The position numbers and the translations under genes were made by a program. Below, piece after piece: positions 31,154 through 43,930 of a stretch of DNA of 64,000 bases. Numbering within the stretch: the first letter of the stretch is position 1; the number at the start of each line of letters is the position of its first letter. Origin of the DNA: Limnanthes douglasii subsp. nivea (Eukaryota; Streptophyta; Magnoliopsida; Brassicales; Limnanthaceae). The stretch spans positions 215,753,046-215,817,045 of the forward strand of contig JAUPFV010000002.1 of the NCBI GenBank assembly GCA_036936605.1. Reading direction: 5' to 3'. The notes under the pieces are model-generated. The model was not told the DNA's origin. It searched no databases and was given only the letters and a program-made list of their open reading frames with translations.

Positions 31154-31670
31154 GAGGAGAACGATCCTAAAAGTGTCGAAGCCCAATGAGCTGATGGGTT
31201 GTTTTCCTAGAGGTAAACTGTCCAAAATAGGACTAATGAGTTCTTAGGGACGCGTCACGCCGCCCTTAGGCTAGACTATGTAAAAAATAAAAGCACACCA
31301 ATGATATTTCAATAGTCATTTGGCAGGAGATGAGTGTTCTCACTGGTGGTGTCAGAAAAAAGGCAAGACGTCAGAAGTGTAAAAATTTGAGAAATTACGG
31401 ATATAAAAAATGTCTGGTTAAAATTCGAGGAAGATTCATCCATTCCACAATTCGAGGGAAACCCATTCATTTTAAAGTTCAAGGGACATATAATATTTTC
31501 AAAGATCTGGGGAAGATTTCTTATGAGTAAAAAGATTTTTAATGACAGATTCATCCTGGCTATGAGGATTAGCCAAATCCGACAAGTAGTAACGAGCGAA
31601 GTCCGATGAAGATAAGAGTAACCATACGATAGTCCTTGGTTAAACATTCTCACAAGGACTGGAGGGCTAC

Positions 31671-32031
31671 TGATAAAGGAATATTCAAGATCTAAGAAAG
31701 TTAGATGTGTTTTATTAATAAAGAAAGTATCTTAGGAAAATTTATAATTATGTAATTGAAAATGACCAATTTATAACAAATAATAGACTTGAGGATAAGA
31801 CCATAATTAGTAAATTGTTAGACTTGTGGGACCTACTATTTGTACTATAAAAGAATCACCCTTTTTTGTAAATGGATGATTGATTAATTATTGATCAACT
31901 ATTACTCTTGATTTCTCTCTCTTAAAATATCTATTTCTCTCTCTAAAATATTAACGAAGTAATCTGAATAACGAATTTAGTCATATAAACATTGTTTTAC
32001 TCTAAAACCTTGTCCAAATATTTCTAGAACT
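31671..32031 (+). repeat. 3' LTR of element B
   Basis: Starts TGATAAAGG after the purine-rich tract AAGGACTGGAGGGCTAC (31654-31670). It matches the 5' LTR through GAATAACGAATTTAGT and TCTAAAACC. The terminal ACTATCA of the 5' LTR is replaced by ACTAGAAAAGG, so its right end is approximate. Confidence 0.8.
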
Positions 32032-33315
32032 AGAAAAGGTATATTATATATTATTGGTATTTGGGGAATCGACCCGCCATCGACATCAAGTGGACGAGAA
32101 AAGGTTGAATGTATGATAAAAAATGTAGAGTTTACATCTCGTATAATTTTTTATGCATTTTAGTTTCTATTTACATATGTAAATGATATTTTTGTTTACA
32201 TTTTGAAATTTGAAGTTTGCGGTTAACTTACGTAACTTATTTTAAACAAAATCCAAAATTATCTACAAAAAACATAATCAAATAATCAATGAGGACTGGA
32301 CATGATAACATAAAACCTAAGAATTTTCAAATTCAACCTGGTCCGTATCATTTTCTTACTATAATATGCTATGCCATAAGTTAAAGTAAGAAACCAAACC
32401 AAACAAAATATAATTTTATGTATATAGTATTAAAACTTGCTTGATAATAGGGGAAACATAATGAATCCCACAAATTATGTTATCTTTACTAACATAGAAT
32501 AACATAAACATTGATAGTTATAGTACGTTTACGAACAAGTGATCACATGAACACTATCAGTGTTTACTCTAATTTTTGGTAGTCTTTTAAGCTATCGCTA
32601 GCAATTCATAGCGTTGTCTTGCTAGAGGGATGTTATATCACAAGTAAGCTGATGCTACAAACTATTTATGGGAGCTTAAAAGATCAAATAAGTTTTTTGT
32701 ACGCCTTCGTAGAGAATATAATATTCGTACATAATTTTTAATTCTTAAGAAATTCGAAGTTTTGTCTTTCAGATCAGTTGTATAGACTCTTTAATAATAT
32801 AATTGTCTATTTTTTGTGAGAATAAATTATTTGGTTTTAATATTTGATTTGATTTTTAAATTATTACATGTTCTATTTTTTAAATATATATAATAAGTGT
32901 CTAAATTGTCTGATCCATAAGAAGATTAAAGCTCATTCAGCCGAACAATTACAACAACGAAACTCATTCAGCTTAGTTATTACAAGTCCAAAGTTCATTT
33001 GGTTGATCAACTATAAGCCTAATAATTATTCGGGTTAGCTATTCCAAAAATTAATATATTATACTCACCCATATATAAATAATATTTTAGATTTAAAATA
33101 AAATTAATATTTTATGGGTTTAGTTTAAACTGAAAATACAACTTTTTAAAAAAAAATTGCTTTAAAGTAAAGTGATAGTAACAACCAATAATAGTATCCA
33201 TCCTAACTCTAAGTTAATAATAGGATAAGAGAGTTTAATGTTTTATGGTTATTTTTTAAGAGGTGCAACAAATATTTTAAAACTGTTATTCCACTTATTT
33301 TATTATATCTAATTC

Positions 33316-33350
<35 letters not shown>

Positions 33351-34667
33351 AGTATATTTTCCACTAGATATCATTTTAATTTATAAATTCTAAAATATCC
33401 CACTTCGATTTATATTGCATTCTTGTTTTATTTTATGGCCCCAATAGAGAGCGTCTTCTATGATAAAAATAAGATAATTTTATTTTTGTGAGTAAATATC
33501 TCTCATATTAGGTATTGATTAATAACCTAAAAATGCTCTAAATTTACTCGATTTTTTATGTTTTACAAGACATGAATGGTCGACTAAAGAGAACTACGAA
33601 AAAGATTGGATAACATCACGATATACACAATGAAGAGGTTAGGGCTTCGAAAAAGTTCATCATACTATGAGAGAATTTGTAGAAACTTTTTTAATGAGAT
33701 TGGAAAGATGCTGTATGGTACCAACTATTATGTTGTCTCATATTCTATTGCTACTCATTGTTGTTAATTCACATGAAGCATGGGCCTTTATAAAGGAAAT
33801 AAAAAGTCATTTGCTTATATATATTTAAATTGTATTCTTGATTTCATGTTTTAAAATTTTATAGTTCTTTCGGGATTGAATTTTATATGTTTATTGCATA
33901 ATATGATTCATGTTATAGACTTGGATGATGATTCATGTTATTGGGAAAACAGTTTTTTTATTTACAAATACTAATTCATGTATGATATTTTGTGTTTGTG
34001 CTTGCAACTGTAGTCAACATTGAATTTGTTTATGTATTGTTTGACTATCAACATCAAACAAATATAATGTACAAGTTCCATTTCTTTAAACATTTAGTAA
34101 AGATTTAATTGCAAGATTAATCTAAATTCTTTTACTTAGTGTACATGTATGTATGTTTTCATAAAGGTTATGATACATATGGTTTGAGGAATTTAGTAGT
34201 ATTAATTTATTGCCTGTGCTTTCTTGATTTGTAAACTTTATAAATCAACAAAATTATTTTATTCGAGCTCAATGATGGGGTACTTCTTTTATACATGATT
34301 GAGAGTTGTGGATTGTCTTACTATAAACTTGTTAAGTTGTGAAACTATAGTTAATTTATTTTTTATGTTTTTAAAATATGGCTACTTAAAATCAACTACC
34401 CAACCAAGTGAGGATAGATGGTTCCATACATTATTGTTGTTGAAGCTAAATATATAAAGAAATATTTGCTTATAAATATGGATAATATAGCAAAATATTA
34501 TGTCATTTTAACATCCAACATGAGTTATATTATCATAACCCGTGTAACATCTACAACCCATCTAATAGACAGTCCCAAGTTAGACACTTAATATAATTTC
34601 CATTTTGGTTCACAAGGATAACTAGTAATTACGAAGTATGTTTTAATATTACAAATATGTTATAGTG
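32032..34667. other. AT-rich spacer between elements B and C, no gene recognised
   Basis: No ORF with recognisable content. There is a short imperfect repeat of CTCATTCAGC at 32934-32990 and a (TA)n tract at 33318-33348. Confidence 0.6.
33318..33348. repeat. (TA)n microsatellite
   Basis: About 15 uninterrupted AT units. Confidence 0.9.
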
Positions 34668-34987
34668 TGATAAGGAAATAGAATTTTGAGGACTGAAACG
34701 TAAATAATAAAACTTGTTATGATGGATTGTATAATTAGAGGAGAGAATTAGAATTTTATATTTTAGTCAGGGACTACCATGTAATTATCTTTTTTTTTGT
34801 AATTATTTCAGTTGGAGCTAAGTCTTTGTGCCTCTATATAAAGGCTAATGCTGATCTAATAAAGGGGCCGAATTTTTAAGATAGATCATTCTGACAATAC
34901 AATTTTCTCTCTCTTAAATCTATATATCTCTCTACATTCTCACTTCTCTTAAAATTTACTTAGACAATCCAAATATTTTACTCACAA
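34668..34987 (+). repeat. 5' LTR of element C
   Basis: TGATAAGG ... ACTCACAA (3' LTR ends ACTCACCA, so the terminal C has mutated here). TATATAAA at 34835-34842. Confidence 0.9.
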
Positions 34988-34989
34988 AA

Positions 34990-35008
34990 TTGGCGACTTC
35001 ACTGGAGA
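34990..35008 (+). promoter_or_regulatory. Primer-binding site of element C
   Basis: TGGCGACTTCACTGGAGAC just after the LTR, matching element D's site and resembling the complement of a tRNA-Arg 3' end (inferred). Confidence 0.65.
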
Positions 35009-35091
35009 CCATCGATTGGTTCTTAGGTTATTCGAACGAATTTTCTTTTTTCTTCTTTTTTGAATCTTGAAAAACAACTTTAATCTTGACG

Positions 35092-36437
35092 ATGAATTGA
35101 GAGAACGATCCGCTATTTTAATCAAATGTTGAATAAATAAAAGAACACCTGCAAAGGATTGATGATAGACAAGAATAATCTATCCGGGTTTGTCAAACTC
35201 AATCAGATATAGGGTTGTGAATGAACCAACTTTTGGATAAAATAACAGCTCTGAACGAAAAATACGACCATAGAGAGTAGGAGTTTCAGTCAGCTAGGCT
35301 GAAATCCGAGGTGAGACAAGTGAATGACCAAAATAACGCTAGTAATCAATCTAATCAATCTTGTACTGATCGCCAGATCAGAAGTGAACATAGAAAGGCA
35401 TGGTTCAAACCTTCTAGAGAGCGCCATACTTCTCGGAAGGACAAAAAAGATAAACAAAGATATGTGACATCAAGTGATGAAGAGATAGAAAGCTTTGGGT
35501 TTGATTTAAAAAATATCGAGCATCTTCAAAAGAAAAGAAGGATCAACCTCATAAATCTAAAAAAGAATGCAAAGCTAGAAAGGAAAGTATGCATCGATGC
35601 TTGAGGGATGCAAACTGGTGTGAAGGAAATACATCAAACCGGTATTATATTGTGGATGATCGAAACTTGTATGCTGTGATGGGAACAAATGATCAAGGTG
35701 TTCAAGGTGTTAAATGAAGGAATTCTCCATTGACAACTGAGATAAGAGTTATCACGCTTTCGAAGCGATTTGATATTTTGAAAGTTGAGAAATTCGATAG
35801 GATGCAAGACCGGGACGAGCACATCTAACCGTGCAAGAATTATATGATGAATTTTGAGGATGAGGACAGGCTGGTGTGTCAGGCATTCTCTTAAAATTTC
35901 AAGGGAGCAACTTTGAAGTGGTATAACAGAATTCTGAGAGGGTCAATTTCAAATTTCAGAGTTTTTTACACTCTTTTTCGAAGACAATATGTGGGAAACA
36001 AGGAAATGAGGACAACAAATATACAGTAACTAAATGCAAGAAAGGTAGTGGAAGAAAATAAAATATTACATTAAACGGGTTGTCTTAGCTAGAGCAAGTT
36101 TAGATAATTGTGAGGAGCTGGTAGCAATGGCAACCTTTCGACAAGGATTGCTACCATAAGATCTGGCTAACGAAACAAGAAAGCGAAGAGCTTTAGCTTT
36201 TGGAGCATTAATGGCTCAAGTGGAGGATCAAATCAAAGTGGAAAAATCAACCAGGGTTCGAGGAGTAGTTGGAACTGGTCAAAATAGTTTTAGGCAGGTG
36301 CCAAATAATCAGAGGCAATGTTCGAATTCTTCCCAACAGGAACGTCCGAGGAACAACAACCTACCACCTCGAACTAGATGATACCGAATAAGGCAACATG
36401 GTTCCAATTTCCTAGGTCGATTCCCAATCAATAGATA
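35092..36437 (+). pseudogene. gag of element C (decayed)
   Basis: The ATG at 35092 corresponds to the gag start of D (MNLEND becomes MN-stop-END). The longest frame (35311-35604) carries SRERHTSRKDKKDKQRYVTSSDEEIESFG, shared with D. The capsid-like core at 35740-36230 (ITLSKRFDILKVEKFDR, ATLKWYNR, RRQYVGNKEM) is split by frameshifts and stops, including a CAA-to-TAA in the AFSQ motif. The pre-zinc-knuckle NNNLPPRTR stands near 36360; no zinc knuckle is visible. It would form the particle core. Confidence 0.65.
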
Positions 36438-37007
36438 ATGCACATAGTGAGTCTAGATACTCAGATAGAGGGAAATATTTCTACCGATCTTTATGGTAAG
36501 AGGGACATTCCTTTTATCCTTTTTGATGAAGATGATTTACGGGGTACCGCAGGGCCACATGAGGATGCGGTGGTCATTGGGGCAGAGATTGCTGGCTTTG
36601 AAATTCGGCACGTACTAATAGACACTAGGAGTTCTGCGAATGTTCTTTTTAAAACAAGTTATGATAAGATGCACAAGTCTCCTTGGATTTCCCAATCAGA
36701 GCGTACTATCATCGATTTTACTAGAGTGACTGCACGAGTATTCGAGGGATAGGTGAGTCTGGGAAAGGGACCTTTCAAGAAAAATATTCAGGTGCTTTTT
36801 ATGGCGGTGGACTGCCCAACAAAATATAATTCCATTTTTGGAAGATCTTGGTTATCAAGGATGTATGACGTTGCGTCAATAGTCCATCAATGCTTTAAGT
36901 ATGTCGTCGGAGACCGAGTGGGGGTTGTCCTAAGTGACCAAATGGTTGCTAGAGAATGTTATGCACGACTCTTCAGATCTAGCAGTGATGATAAAATGGA
37001 TGAATAA
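36438..37007 (+). pseudogene. Protease region of element C
   Basis: Two adjoining frames (36438-36752, 36753-37007), the same frame split by one TAG, cover the aspartic protease domain: DLRGTAGPHEDAVVIGAEIAG, HVLIDTRSSANVLF, then SIFGRSWLSRMYDV. The catalytic triad DTG reads DTR, which should abolish activity. The frame ends at TAA 37005-37007 followed by CAG-TCA, the position where element A has UAG-CAA-UUA. After the stop, RT-like sequence continues. Clearly a former gag-pol polyprotein segment. Confidence 0.8.
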
Positions 37008-39720
37008 CAGTCAGGATGGTTGCCTTGGACCTCGAAGAAGGGGTTGACAATCCGATGGAAACCCCAGGGTCACGGACAGTAAGTGAAGAAATAGAAGAAT
37101 ATGCTTATCCTGATGGAATAGTGCTTCGAATAGAAATCTTACTGACCCCAATTTTATGTCAACAACTATTATAGTTTTTATCTCATAATTTGGATGTTTT
37201 CTCTTGGAAAATAGAGGATGTCACAGCAGTACCATAGGATGAACCTTTATGGATACTTTTGGAGGATATAATCAAATTTAGATGGATCCAAAGAATCAAG
37301 AGAGTACAACCTTCATCATAGATTGACGTTTGCACTGTTACAGTGTTATGCCTATTGGATTAAAGAATGTTGGGGCTACATACTAGAGATTAATGAATAA
37401 GGTATTTGCTACTCAGATCGGAAAAAAAACATGGAGGTGTATATCAATGATATGGTGGTTAAAACCTTAATAGATGATGCACACTTGGAAGATGTAGAAG
37501 AGACGTTTTTTAATTTAACGGAAATAAGGCTAAATTTGATTCCAAAATAGTGTACTTTTGGAGTTCGATTAGGGAAATATTTGGAGTTGAAGCTAACCCA
37601 AAGCAGTTAAAAGCTGAAATATCTATGAAATCGCCTCAAACTATCAAAGAAGTGTAAATTTTGACAGGTTGGTTAACAGCACTTAATAGATTCATCTCTA
37701 GATTTTTGGATAAATGTTTCCCTTTCTTTCAAGTGTTACAAAGACCAAAGAAGTTTGAATAGACTTCGAATTATGAAGAAGCATTCAGGTATCAAGGATT
37801 TTTTGTCATCACAGAAATATTATCCAAACCTTGAAGTGGAGAGCAACTCTTTTTGTATATTATGGTATCTAATTTTGTAGTAAGTGCAGTATTGATAAGT
37901 GAAGATTCATGAATTCTGAAGCCGGTGTACTATGTCAACAAGAGTTTGGTGGCAGTATAAAAGATGTACTTGAAGCTCGAAAAAATGGTATTGGCATTGG
38001 TGGTGACTGCTAGGAAAATGCGTCCCTATTTTCAAGCTCTTACCATTGAAGAATATTTTACAATGCCACGACATTTCAGGGAGGATGACTAAGTGGTCCG
38101 TAGAATTAGGATATTTTGACATCACCTTTTCGCCTCAGACGACGATTAAAGCACAGGCCTTGTCAGATTTTCTTGTTGAGTTTTATCCAAGCAGATCGGA
38201 TGAAGATGTCAGCAAGGATGTTTTGCCAGTTAGTTCAATGTGGATTGTTCAAAATGATGGAGGTTCTAGTATTTTGGGATGCTACACTGGAGTTCAACTG
38301 ATTGCTCCATATGGAGAAATGATGCTTCAATCTATTAAATTTGGTTTTCGCGCATCGAATAATGAAGCTGAGTATGAAGTTATATTAGCTGGATTGAGGC
38401 TTGCAAAGATATATTGAGAACCTTCAATACGATTAGAGATATATTCTTAATTAGTAACAAATCAAGTGTGTGGATTTTCCGAAGCAAAAAAGGACCTTCT
38501 AATATTATATCTTCGAGAGCTTCTAAATCTGGCTCTTTTATTTGATCATGTTGTTGTAGAGCATATAAGCCGAAGGAATAATATAGTTTCTGATACTTTG
38601 GCTCCTGTGGCATACAAAGAGGAATATCCTTAGATTTTATTACAAGAGAAACCATTGATTTTAACTCATTCAGAGCAATGTGAGGATATCGAGAAAGTGT
38701 TTATCACCTTAGACACAGTCCGAGAAGATTGGAAAACCGATATTTTGAATTTTTTGGTTAGATGAGAGCTGCTTGAAGATGTGAAATTGGCCAAGAAATT
38801 GCAAAGTAAATCATTTGGATATATAGTGTTATATAGGATTTTGTATAAGAAAGCATTGGGTATGTCATTATTGCAATTTTTAAGCAAACAATAATCACAT
38901 GAAGTTTAATCAGAACTGCATGACGGAGAAGGTTCATCGCATTGTGGGTTCAAGGTATTGACTCGTCGGGTTTTATTGGCATGGTTTTTATTGGCCTTCG
39001 ATTATGAATGATGCCAAGAATTTGGTTTGAAGTTGTGATACTTGTAAAAGGTTTGCTAATACTATTCATAAACCAACAGTTCCACTTATGTTCATTACCA
39101 AAGCCATTCCATTTGATAGATGGGGAATGGATTTGGTGGGACCTTTGCCGATGGCCTCTGGAGGACGAAGTGGGCAGAAGCTGAGCCATTGTTTGGAACA
39201 AAAGCTAAGGATGTTATTAAGTTCACCGTAAATAGTATTTGTTAACGTTTTGGAGTACCTTGAAGAATTACTGTAGACAACGATCCTCAATTTAATAATA
39301 CAGAAATGGCTTCATTATGTGGTTCGAAAGGGATAAAGAAACTTTTTTTCGACACCTTTCATCCCTAAGAAAATGGACAAGTAGAGATGACAAATAGATC
39401 TATTTTTGAAGGTTTGAAAAAAACATTTGACAGGAGCTGCAGACTAATGGCCTAATTATTTGCAGGAGGTTTTAGGGGCTTATTGAACAACCCATAGTGA
39501 AGCTACCAAATAAACTCCTTTTTCTTTGACATATGGAATGGATCTTGTTAGTCCTGTAGAATCTACATTGCTTTCTTTTAGAGTAGCTTAATACTCCAAA
39601 GACCTAACTGATGAAACTAAAAGAGCAAGTTCGGATTTGATTGAAGAAAAAAGAGTTTGAGCTCACCTGAACATAATTCATTATCAAACTCCTACTTTGT
39701 TGGCCCAGGGAGGCCTTAAC
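37008..39720 (+). pseudogene. Polymerase of element C: RT fragment, RNase H, integrase
   Basis: RT lacks its first half: the text passes from NLDVFSWKIEDVTAVP (near 37230) directly to GYNQI, VMPIGLKNVGATY and EVYINDMVVKT (catalytic YIDD altered to YIND). RNase H follows (38046-38417, HDISGRMTKWSVELGYFDI, FGFRASNNEAEYEVILAGLRLAK). The integrase is at about 38660-39700: ELHDGEGSSHCGFK, GPLPMASGGR-like text, WAEAEPLFGTKAKDVI, then ENGQVEMTNRSIFEGLKK. Stops such as TGA in GLHC and TAG in GATYQRL are single C-to-T changes from arginine and glutamine codons. Inactive. Confidence 0.8.
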
Positions 39721-39855
39721 GAGGTGCTATGTACATATTCAAAGCTATTAATAAAATGTATTTTGGCCAATGGTCGTTTACAAATACTTGTTTAAAATAT
39801 TTTGGTAACTAGTCAAAGACTCATCATCTTTGAGGTTGACTAAGAGTATAATATT

Positions 39856-40015
39856 CCAAAGTGTTGAGTACACTTTTCGAAGAAGCAACCATATTCGAAG
39901 TGCTACATTCTCTAAACGCACTATTATATTCGAAGTGATACGTTCTCTAAATGTACTATTATATTCGAAATGATAGGTTCTTTAAACACACAATCATATT
40001 CGAGGTGTTATGTAT
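39856..40015. repeat. Tandem array, 35-bp unit, 4 copies (element C 3' region)
   Basis: ATATTCGAAG (with variants) at 39891, 39926, 39961 and 39996, exactly 35 bp apart, between polymerase end and aORF end. Confidence 0.9.
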
Positions 40016-40155
40016 AATTTTATTCAAAATATCATGTTGTATTTTCACTTTGAATAATTAATAATAAATAGTAGTCAGAGGTAAATATGACTTAAGAAAA
40101 GAAAAGGATAAACAAAGGATTTTATCTTTCGATTCGATGAGAACGGAGTAATTTG

Positions 40156-43077
40156 TTAGATGCCAAGTGAAAAGGCATATATTAAAAATAAAACATTACA
40201 ATGATTAAATAACAAGCACAAAAAAGTGATAGTAGAGTTACTCGTCTTCGGAGCTTTCTTCGGAATTTTTTCCTCTTTGGATGAAGAGATAGGAACGGGG
40301 TCAAAAGCCTCGCTAGGAGGCCGTTGGATGGGAATTCGCTCCCAAAAGTTGGAAAAGTTAACTTTAGGGTATGTAGCATAAATCTCGCAAAGGAGGGTGA
40401 TGATGTTTTGCTCTTCACCATTTTTCATAGCTGCTAGCATGTCTTTCGCACATTCCTTCTCAGCAGCGGTGACAACAACTCGCTTTTCCTCATCGAAATG
40501 AGCTTTGAGAATAGTCATGTCATCTGTTAATTTTTTCTTATCTTCCTCACTTTTGTTAAGAGAAATTTGAAGATCATCAAATTTTTGTTTCTCTGCAGCT
40601 AACTCTTCATAATGTTTGGTATTGAGTTGATCTATTTCGGTCTGATGAGAAGTATTCAGATCTGGCCATTTGAAATCCATGAAATTGCTCTTCCACGAGG
40701 CCACCAAAGATGTTTCTCATACTATTTTCAGCAGTAACAACTTCCTTATGGCGAACCATTTCTTTTGCCATGAATTTTAACTGACTTCGAGAGGCTTTGA
40801 TTTTTTGAGTTAGTTTTTGTGTTGCAACATCGAGATCAACAAAAAGGTGAAGAGCGACTAAAACCTCTTTGGATGACTCTTCAGGAGGGATGACCACTAG
40901 GCTAGGTCAAGGTATGAGAGCAAGGGAAGTTGTAGGAATAGAAACTTCAGGAGATGCGACTTTGGCAGTGGGAGGTGCAGGTTTTTTACCAAGATAATTC
41001 AATTGATCTTAAATTTCCTGAACGATTGCATCTTCATCTCCAACAAGTTGTTGAGATTCATTGAAGTTGATAAAGCTATCAGGATCAAAGTGATCGTCAC
41101 CTCGATCATTGTATATATCAGTTTCCCTTTGTTGAGTTCTAACATCTTCAACACTTACCTTATTTTATTTTTACTAACCTGGTTAATTCTCCACAACTAC
41201 AATTTCCTCACCATCGGACAACACCTCTTCGAAAGTTTCCACAACTTTCTGTTTCTCTTTCTTTTGAGGAGTCGTTTTAGTTGTGCCTTTCTTTGTTGAT
41301 CGGACAATTGTTTGTTTTGTTTTTCAAAGAAGGCTTTCCTTCTACTCCTTATTTGATGATGGGAAAGATACTTTTTGTTGTTTTTCTCTTTGAACCTTTT
41401 GGCTTCGGATCTACTGAAGGGCAAGCACCAGATGTACTAGTTGCCCTTTTATTTTTTTTTGCCTTCTTCTTCTCGGGAAGGTGGCTATCCAATATGTTTC
41501 GAACCGGTAAAAATACTTTGCAATCAGGATGGACTAACATTCTGACATCGTGTAAAGGATTGGCTTGCTCCATCAGATTCTGAGGAGGGAGAGCTCCAAA
41601 CTTGATTGAAAGCAGATGGTTATTGAGAAAGTTGATATGTTGGAAAATTGTGTGGAAACATTGTTCCATTCTTTTTCAGCTCAGGCAGCAAGCTTGATAG
41701 AAGTATATTTTGCTTTCTCTCAACGAAGTGTATAACGCCTCAAAATTTCTATACAGAGTATAGACATTGATAAGAAATAAGGAGAATATCAGTTTTATAA
41801 CTCAAGGAAATGAAAGTGAAGGACTTGAAATTACTCCTCCAGATGAGGTTCAATTTACATGGGTTGACTTCAGATACTTCTTTACCGTTCTCCCAAGCTC
41901 CTCAGATGAAAGCAATTTTTGTTTCCAAAATTTTTCAAGTAATATAATAAAATAGAAGCATCGGTCCCTTCGAGAGTTTGGTCAAGGAAAATAAGTCATT
42001 GATGTAGAGCGGAATTTCGAACAAACGAGAAGCCATGATCACAGAAATCAAAGTGAACCATTGATTTGGTTTAACCAGGTTTGGATATAGATCCAAAATT
42101 TTGAAGTACTCAACTATCATATGGTCCAATGGAAATAAAAGACCCCAGTTGATGATCTCTGGGTAGACCACTAGTCCATCTTTTCTGCAATCCAAAAGCG
42201 TTTCCCCTTCTTTAGGAAGATGAAGTGTAATATTGTCGCCCATTACCCATTGCATCTTTAGATCAGTTGCTTGGCTCTCCTCATAATATGTATAGGGAAT
42301 ATTTTTCAAAATCAGTATGTAATGCGCTTCAAGAGGCTCTCACTAACTAATGCGCGCAGCTCGTCGAATATTGTGACAAAATTTTCTTTTTTCTTGTTTT
42401 ACGAGCCTTTTATTTTGAATAAATTTTCACTACTTCTCTTTCTGATTCTTTCGAAACCTCTTCCTCTGTTTCAGATTTGTTATTTGATTGTGTAGCTTCA
42501 GAGTCTATTTCTTCTTCAGATGCCTCCTCCATCAGTTGAGGAGGATCACTTAAGGGATTTTGTTGAGACGTTTTTGTTGTCTCAACAATCTCCCTCGGGA
42601 GAAGAGAATTAGTTGATGGATTCGAAGAAACATTAATGTTTGAGGTGACATCAACATCATCACCTACTACTTTGAAAGTTTTTCTTCTTGGAGTTTAAAG
42701 AGGTTGAACTTTTAGAGGATTTGTTGAAGAAGGATTCTCTTCATATTTATTTGAAGAAGATTTGGTCGTCTCGCGACTAATTCGAGATGATGATTCAATA
42801 TGAGGAGGTGAGACTTGAGGTGTCTTTAGTGTTCGAGTTTTTTATGATTGAATTTCTTCTGTAAGAGGATAAGGTGAAAAGATAAGAGTTTTGTTAAGAT
42901 CGAAATTACCGGAATGTATTGTCTTTGTGGACAAACCAAGAGGAGAGTTGCTTATTAGTCCAGCGGCTCTATATTCATCTGCTCTTTCACTAATAGAGAA
43001 GTAGTCGTAAGATCCAGAGATTTGGGTTTATTGGTAATTATGTCTTTGGATCTTATATTATTTGGATGTTTTCTCAT
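40156..43077 (-). pseudogene. aORF of element C
   Basis: The start is ATG 43077 (MRKHPNN), matching the D start. The Transposase_28-like core is at 42309-41935 (DGLVVYPEIINWGLLFPLDH, LDLYPNLVKPNQWFTLISV, IMASRLFEIPLY). After this comes NFEALYTSLRE near 41720, then HPDCKVFLPVRNILDSHLP and a basic stretch KPKGSKRKTTK (41669-41349). The coiled coil spans 40897-40156 (EIDQLNTKHYEELAAEKQKF, NKSEEDKKKLTDDM), then an acidic end in a shifted frame. Several frameshifts. It has the same architecture as the aORF of A, so the gene predates divergence of these elements. Confidence 0.7.
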
Positions 43078-43228
43078 AAACCAGTTGAAGATTAAACGGA
43101 AAAGTTGAATTTTCCGGTGAAGGTAGCCAGCAGATTGAAGAAGTCGTTGAAGGTAGCAAAGAAATTGTGGGTTTCTGCAGTTTCTCTCTCAATAAGTTTT
43201 GTGTGTGAATCAAACAATGGTTCACAAA

Positions 43229-43238
43229 GATATTTATA
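43229..43238 (-). promoter_or_regulatory. TATA box of the element C antisense ORF
   Basis: On the minus strand TATAAATATC, 152-161 bp before the aORF ATG. The leader after it is closely similar to that of element D. Confidence 0.55.
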
Positions 43239-43599
43239 AGAAGATAAAAAAATTATCGAGAAGTGGAAGAGGTGGAAAGTGATTGGATAGAATTTCAAGC
43301 GGTTGCGTAGATGAGGATCTAACATCTGTCACAACATGGTCCAGTGGCAGGCCTAGTTCCCGGGGTATCATAATTTGCTAAGAGATATATTTGGCGTTGA
43401 GAGTGTCACCATAAATTTGGCTTCAGTCTCGAATCATGATGTAAGGAAATGGTTTCTAGTTAAATAATTTGATGCATTTAACCTTAGTTATGATATGACA
43501 GAACGTTCGAGGCAGTTCAGATTATGGATAAAGGTTCACCTCCAAATATTTTTGAGGCTAATTAGTTTTCATTCATTTATTTACATGAGAACTAAGGGG

Positions 43600-43614
43600 A
43601 ATAATGATAAGGAA
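43600..43614 (+). promoter_or_regulatory. Polypurine tract of element C
   Basis: Purine-rich AACTAAGGGGAATAA immediately before the 3' LTR; the same ACATGAGAACTAAGGG block precedes D's 3' LTR. Confidence 0.7.
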
Positions 43615-43925
43615 CTAGAACTTCGAGGACTAAAATGTAAAGAATAAAACTTATTATGACAGATTGTATAATTAGAGGAGAGAATTAGAACTTTATATTT
43701 TAGTTAGGGACTAGCATGTAATTATCCCTTTTTTGTAACCGTTTCAATTGGAGTTAAATCTTTGTGCCTCTATATAAATGCCAATGTTGATCTAATAAAG
43801 AGGCTAACTTTTTGAGATAGATCATTCTGGTAATACGACTTTCTCTTTCGAAAATCTATTTTTTTATTCCGACATTTTGACTTCTCTCAAAATTTACTTT
43901 GACAATCCAAATATTCAACTCACCA
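43615..43925 (+). repeat. 3' LTR of element C
   Basis: 311 bp, TGATAAGG ... ACTCACCA, TATATAAA at 43771-43778. Followed by the TAGTG duplication. Confidence 0.9.
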
Positions 43926-43930
43926 TAGTG

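Larger units (their letters stand above)
12882..32031 (+). mobile_element. Element B: old Tat-like Gypsy element split by element A
   Basis: 5' LTR 12882-13201, primer site, gag-protease, polymerase, tandem array, minus-strand aORF, polypurine tract and 3' LTR (31671-~32031). The aORF is cut at 21428/30654 by element A with a near-perfect 5-bp duplication. Removing A leaves about 9.9 kb. Many stops and frameshifts. No target-site duplication could be confirmed because the end of the 3' LTR is altered. Confidence 0.85.
34668..43925 (+). mobile_element. Element C: Tat-like Gypsy retrotransposon (decayed)
   Basis: LTRs 34668-34987 and 43615-43925, flanked by a perfect TAGTG duplication (34663-34667, 43926-43930). 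Order: primer site, gag, protease, RT, RNase H, integrase, 35-bp array, minus-strand aORF, purine tract. Close relative of element D in LTR, primer site and aORF leader. RT has lost its N-terminal half and stops are frequent, so it is inactive. Confidence 0.95.

Noticed and set aside
12882..32031. Target-site duplication for element B
   Set aside because: 5' flank CAAAT is not found after the altered 3' LTR end, so none could be claimed.
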